Source: Bacteroidota bacterium (GTDB taxonomy: Bacteria > Bacteroidota > Bacteroidia > NS11-12g > UBA955). Taken from it: a stretch of DNA of 6,352 nt. Positions 4,682 through 6,352 of this stretch are shown here, piece by piece. Below the pieces are notes generated by a model that worked only from the letters and a program-made list of their open reading frames with translations, ran no database searches and was not told the DNA's origin. Where the stretch lies: assembly GCA_947450015.1 (NCBI GenBank), contig CANFUB010000159.1, forward strand, positions 1-6,352, read 5' to 3'. How positions within the stretch are numbered: the first letter of the stretch is position 1; every line of letters starts with the position of its first letter. The position numbers and the translations under genes are program-made.

Positions 4682-5209
4682 ATGACTAAAATATTCTGTT
4701 CACATAAACTCAAGGACTTCCTAGGTCAAAAGTACTTCACTCCTAAGGATGACACTACAAATCATTATGGCGACTGGAACGCGCATCTGTTCTATTACAA
4801 TGGTCTAAAAAATGTAATCCTCGTAAATAATATATCTTACTATTCTGTATTTCTGACCGACATTAAAAAGGCAGACTTCAAAGACTTTAGCACGCTTTTC
4901 TTTAATCGACTGACAGAGCAACTACAATACGACAAAGTAATTGGACCTGCTGACGTGTTAATTACAATTCAAAAGTACGCGTCATTGCATTTTGCTAGGA
5001 CAAACAATGACAAAAAAACAATAGGGACAATCAATGACTTCGTTTTTCAATATGAAGTCCGTAAAGAGCACTACTACTGGGTTGACAAAAATTTACTCGA
5101 ATACAATTCATCTATCAACGAAAGTTTTACTGGCGCTGGACGAACTGAATCATCAGCATACGGACGACCAATTCAGGACATGCGGAACCTTTTAGACACC
5201 AGCCCCTAA
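4682..5209 (+). CDS. Cassette 4: DUF6933-like protein, function unknown
   Basis: The 175-residue soluble protein has no signal peptide or membrane segment. Its pattern recalls the DUF6933 family: an N-terminal F-C-S-H-K-L-K-D-F-L, then Y-G-D-W-N-A-H-L (29-36), V-I-L-V-N-N (45-50), and the later A-R-T-N-N-D-K-K-T-I-G-T-I-N-D (104-118). The family assignment is from memory and moderate, and its biochemical role is unknown. The C-terminal 35 residues look variable and polar. The start lies 23 bp after the site 4 junction. The stop codon TAA (5207-5209) is also the first three bases of the TAAC core of site 5, so gene end and recombination site overlap. Thirteen of 14 Asp codons are GAC. Confidence 0.8.
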   Translation: MTKIFCSHKLKDFLGQKYFTPKDDTTNHYGDWNAHLFYYNGLKNVILVNNISYYSVFLTDIKKADFKDFSTLFFNRLTEQLQYDKVIGPADVLITIQKYASLHFARTNNDKKTIGTINDFVFQYEVRKEHYYWVDKNLLEYNSSINESFTGAGRTESSAYGRPIQDMRNLLDTSP

Positions 5210-5305
5210 CAGCGGGTTAAGCACCTTTTATTTGGGCAGTAACGGTCAAATGCATAACTTGGATTTAGCAAAAAAGCGGATACTTAGCCGCAAAACGTAA
5301 GTGGC
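5203..5305. repeat. Site 5: attC-like site ending cassette 4
   Basis: The left side is core TAAC (5207-5210), spacer A, then GCGGGTTAAGCACC and TTTT (to 5229). The right side is AAAAAAGCGGATACTTAGCC (5270-5289) with GC, spacer AAAAC and core GTAAG (5297-5301). The spacers of 1 and 5 nt keep the 4-nt difference. The right core has GTA instead of GTT. The loop (5236-5261) closely resembles that of site 6, so sites 5 and 6 form a separate subfamily from sites 2-4. The flank pairs with the start of cassette 4 over only 4 bp. Confidence 0.7.
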
Positions 5306-5331
5306 GCGACCACCGAAATACAAAAGACAGC

Positions 5332-5841
5332 ATGACAAAAAACAATCTTTCATATCGCATCGGGACAATTGATGACGTTGACCAATTACAAGACCTCCAT
5401 ATCATCGCATACGGACAATTCCAAAACGCTTTGACACCGGAAAACTGGGCGACATTTAATAGCAATCATCAAAACAGACAAAGATTTGTAGACATTCTTA
5501 ATATCGCTAAATGTTTCGTTTGCCTCGACCATGACAAAATAATTGGTGTTGCTTATGTTATTCTCAGTGGTAATCCGACAGACCTTTTCAAAACGGAATG
5601 GTCTTATATTAGAATGGTTGGTGTTAATCCAAAATATCGCGGACAAGGAATTGCAAAAGCTCTAACCAAAATGTGTATTGACTTTGCAAAGAAAAATAAT
5701 GAAAAGATTATTGCACTGCACACTTCAGAATTCATGGACGCTGCAAGACATATTTATGAACGCATTGGGTTTAAAGTTCTCCAAGAAATTCCCCCCTTGT
5801 TCGGCAAAAAATATTGGTTGTACACCTTAGACCTAAACTGA
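5332..5841 (+). CDS. Cassette 5: GNAT-family N-acetyltransferase
   Basis: The product probably transfers an acetyl group from acetyl-CoA to an amine on a small molecule, peptide or protein. The 169-residue protein is one GNAT domain: N-terminal Y-R-I-G-T-I-D-D-V-D-Q-L (8-19), central strand I-I-G-V-A-Y-V-I (70-77), motif A I-R-M-V-G-V-N-P-K-Y-R-G-Q-G-I-A-K-A-L (93-111) with the acetyl-CoA pyrophosphate-binding R-G-Q-G-I-A, and motif B A-R-H-I-Y-E-R-I-G-F (138-147). The fold looks complete. The substrate cannot be told from the sequence. GNAT genes are among the most frequent cargo of chromosomal integrons. The start is about 35 bp after the site 5 core, and no own promoter was seen. Ten of 11 Asp codons are GAC. 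Confidence 0.93.
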   Translation: MTKNNLSYRIGTIDDVDQLQDLHIIAYGQFQNALTPENWATFNSNHQNRQRFVDILNIAKCFVCLDHDKIIGVAYVILSGNPTDLFKTEWSYIRMVGVNPKYRGQGIAKALTKMCIDFAKKNNEKIIALHTSEFMDAARHIYERIGFKVLQEIPPLFGKKYWLYTLDLN

Positions 5842-5852
5842 CAAAGCTTTGT

Positions 5853-5962
5853 GTCGCCACCAGACAGGTAACAGCAGTTACGCGACCACTTTTTGCGCAT
5901 TAACACTCATATGTGTAACTTGTCAAAACAAAAAGCGGACGCTTAGTCGCAGAAAGTGAACA
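5853..5962. repeat. Site 6: attC-like site ending cassette 5
   Basis: The left core TAAC (5869-5872) is followed by spacer A and GCAGTTACGCGACCACTTTTT. The right side is AAAAAGCGGACGCTTAGTCGC (5930-5950; the last base completes the stem), spacer AGAAA and a diverged core GTGAA (5956-5960). The loop GCATTAAC...TAACTTG (5897-5922) is nearly the same as that of site 5. CGCCAC in the left flank (5855-5860) can pair with GTGGCG near the start of cassette 5 (5301-5306), offset by a few bases. A 12-bp perfect palindrome (5841-5852, ACAAAGCTTTGT) lies just upstream, over the gene's stop. Confidence 0.65.
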
Positions 5963-5973
5963 GATATTATAAA

Positions 5974-6352
5974 ATGACCCGGAAATTAGCTTTCATACTT
6001 GTAACAATTTTACTTACAAACGGTTCTTTCGGTCAAACGCTTGACCGAAAATTTGAACTTGAAAAAATTTTTCTTCAGTTACCAATTGATACTAATCTTA
6101 CACTTTTAATTGCTGCTGCAAAATCAGACACAACAATTAAAAAAAACAATGATACTTCCACTAACAAGTCTGACTACTTTACAGGTTACTTAAGCAGCCA
6201 TCAACAATTTAAAATACAACCCAAAAGCTATCAAATTGAAATTTTTACCTCTAAAAAACATGGAACGGGTGGTCAAATTGCAGACAGTATTTTAATCGTC
6301 GCACTTTATGCCACATATGGCAATACTCTCACAAAAGAAATTAAGAACCAAT
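5974..6352 (+). CDS. Cassette 6: exported protein, function unknown, cut by window edge
   Basis: The reading frame from the ATG at 5974 stays open for 126 codons to the window end, so the C-terminus is missing. The product starts with a Sec signal peptide: M-T-R-K, a hydrophobic stretch at 5-17, and likely cleavage after F-G-Q at 19-21. This ending matches the cassette 2 protein. The mature part begins Q-T-L-D-R-K-F and is polar and Asn/Lys/Thr-rich (51-67, rich in K, N, T, D and S). It later has K-H-G-T-G-G-Q-I-A-D-S-I-L-I-V-A-L-Y. No family was recognised. It is the sixth unit of the array, beginning about 18 bp after the site 6 core, and its own site should lie beyond the window. Four of six Asp codons are GAC. 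Confidence 0.75.
   Translation, partial: MTRKLAFILVTILLTNGSFGQTLDRKFELEKIFLQLPIDTNLTLLIAAAKSDTTIKKNNDTSTNKSDYFTGYLSSHQQFKIQPKSYQIEIFTSKKHGTGGQIADSILIVALYATYGNTLTKEIKNQ

Larger units (their letters stand above)
2128..6352 (+). mobile_element. Integron-like gene cassette array, right end outside window
   Basis: Six same-strand gene units alternate with six attC-like palindromic sites. Taking the G^TT position of the right cores as the junction, the cassettes run 2191-2917, 2918-3859, 3860-4658, 4659-5297, about 5298-5956, and from about 5957 past the window end. Each holds one gene, or one toxin-antitoxin pair, that nearly fills it and a site at its 3' end. The start of cassette 1 is complementary to the outer left flank of its own site (2190-2204 with 2784-2798, 14/15). 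The same holds for cassette 3 (3859-3874 with 4522-4537, 15/16) and more weakly for cassette 2 (GTTAGTG with CGCTAAC, 7 bp including one G-T). Cassettes 4 and 5 show only 4 bp or an offset match. This pattern is the mark of circular cassettes in integrons. The unrelated functions and differing codon use also point to independent acquisition. Confidence 0.8.

Noticed and set aside
5265..5646. Two minus-strand open frames over site 5 and the acetyltransferase
   Set aside because: They are shadows of the GNAT gene and site 5, with no family pattern and no promoter.
2789..5962. The intergenic palindromes as ordinary Rho-independent terminators
   Set aside because: The arms are 60-100 nt apart with large structured loops, no T-run follows the right arms, and outer cores and spacer asymmetry are shared between sites.

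Overview
The window is AT-rich DNA most likely from a Bacteroidota species, probably Flavobacteriia. The clues are Bacteroidota-type promoter elements (TTTG, a spacer, then TAnnTTTG), very few Shine-Dalgarno sequences, exported proteins whose signal peptides end in 'FGQ', and protein families common in that phylum.

Left flank (1-1051): a 45-bp tandem repeat runs off the left edge. It is followed by a bidirectional hairpin terminator and a minus-strand single-stranded DNA-binding protein gene (ssb). A 438-bp gap then holds a long imperfect inverted repeat, a 12-bp palindrome and a structured leader in front of the recombinase.

Recombinase and array (1052-6352): a complete tyrosine recombinase is followed by six consecutive gene units, all on the plus strand. 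The units are separated by six long imperfect palindromes of about 70-155 bp, centred near 2163, 2856, 3787, 4597, 5253 and 5914. Each palindrome has an outer left core (usually TAAC) and an outer right core (usually GTTA). Five of the six have a left core-to-stem spacer exactly 4 nt shorter than the right one. The gene units are: (1) a membrane protein with a zinc-ribbon-like motif, (2) an exported YARHG-domain protein, (3) a DUF2281/VapC-type toxin-antitoxin pair, (4) a DUF6933-like protein, (5) a GNAT acetyltransferase, and (6) an exported protein cut by the window edge.

The layout is that of an integron: recombinase, recombination site, then promoter-poor cassettes each ending in an attC-like hairpin site. 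The strongest support is at the cassette ends. For cassettes 1 and 3 the first 15-16 bases are the near-perfect reverse complement of the outer left end of that cassette's own downstream site (14/15 and 15/16), while the two halves of each linear site match for only about 4-6 bases. This is expected if each cassette was once a circle carrying one fully paired site. A Bacteroidota-type promoter at 2081-2110, just past the recombinase stop, would drive the array like an integron Pc promoter.

The recombinase is not a standard IntI. It has all six catalytic positions but lacks the extra IntI segment before the H-x-x-R motif, it carries an additional N-terminal domain of about 60 residues, and it points in the same direction as the cassettes. 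The best reading is an integron-like cassette system run by an Xer/phage-type recombinase in Bacteroidota. That is an inference, because no search could be run and activity is not shown.
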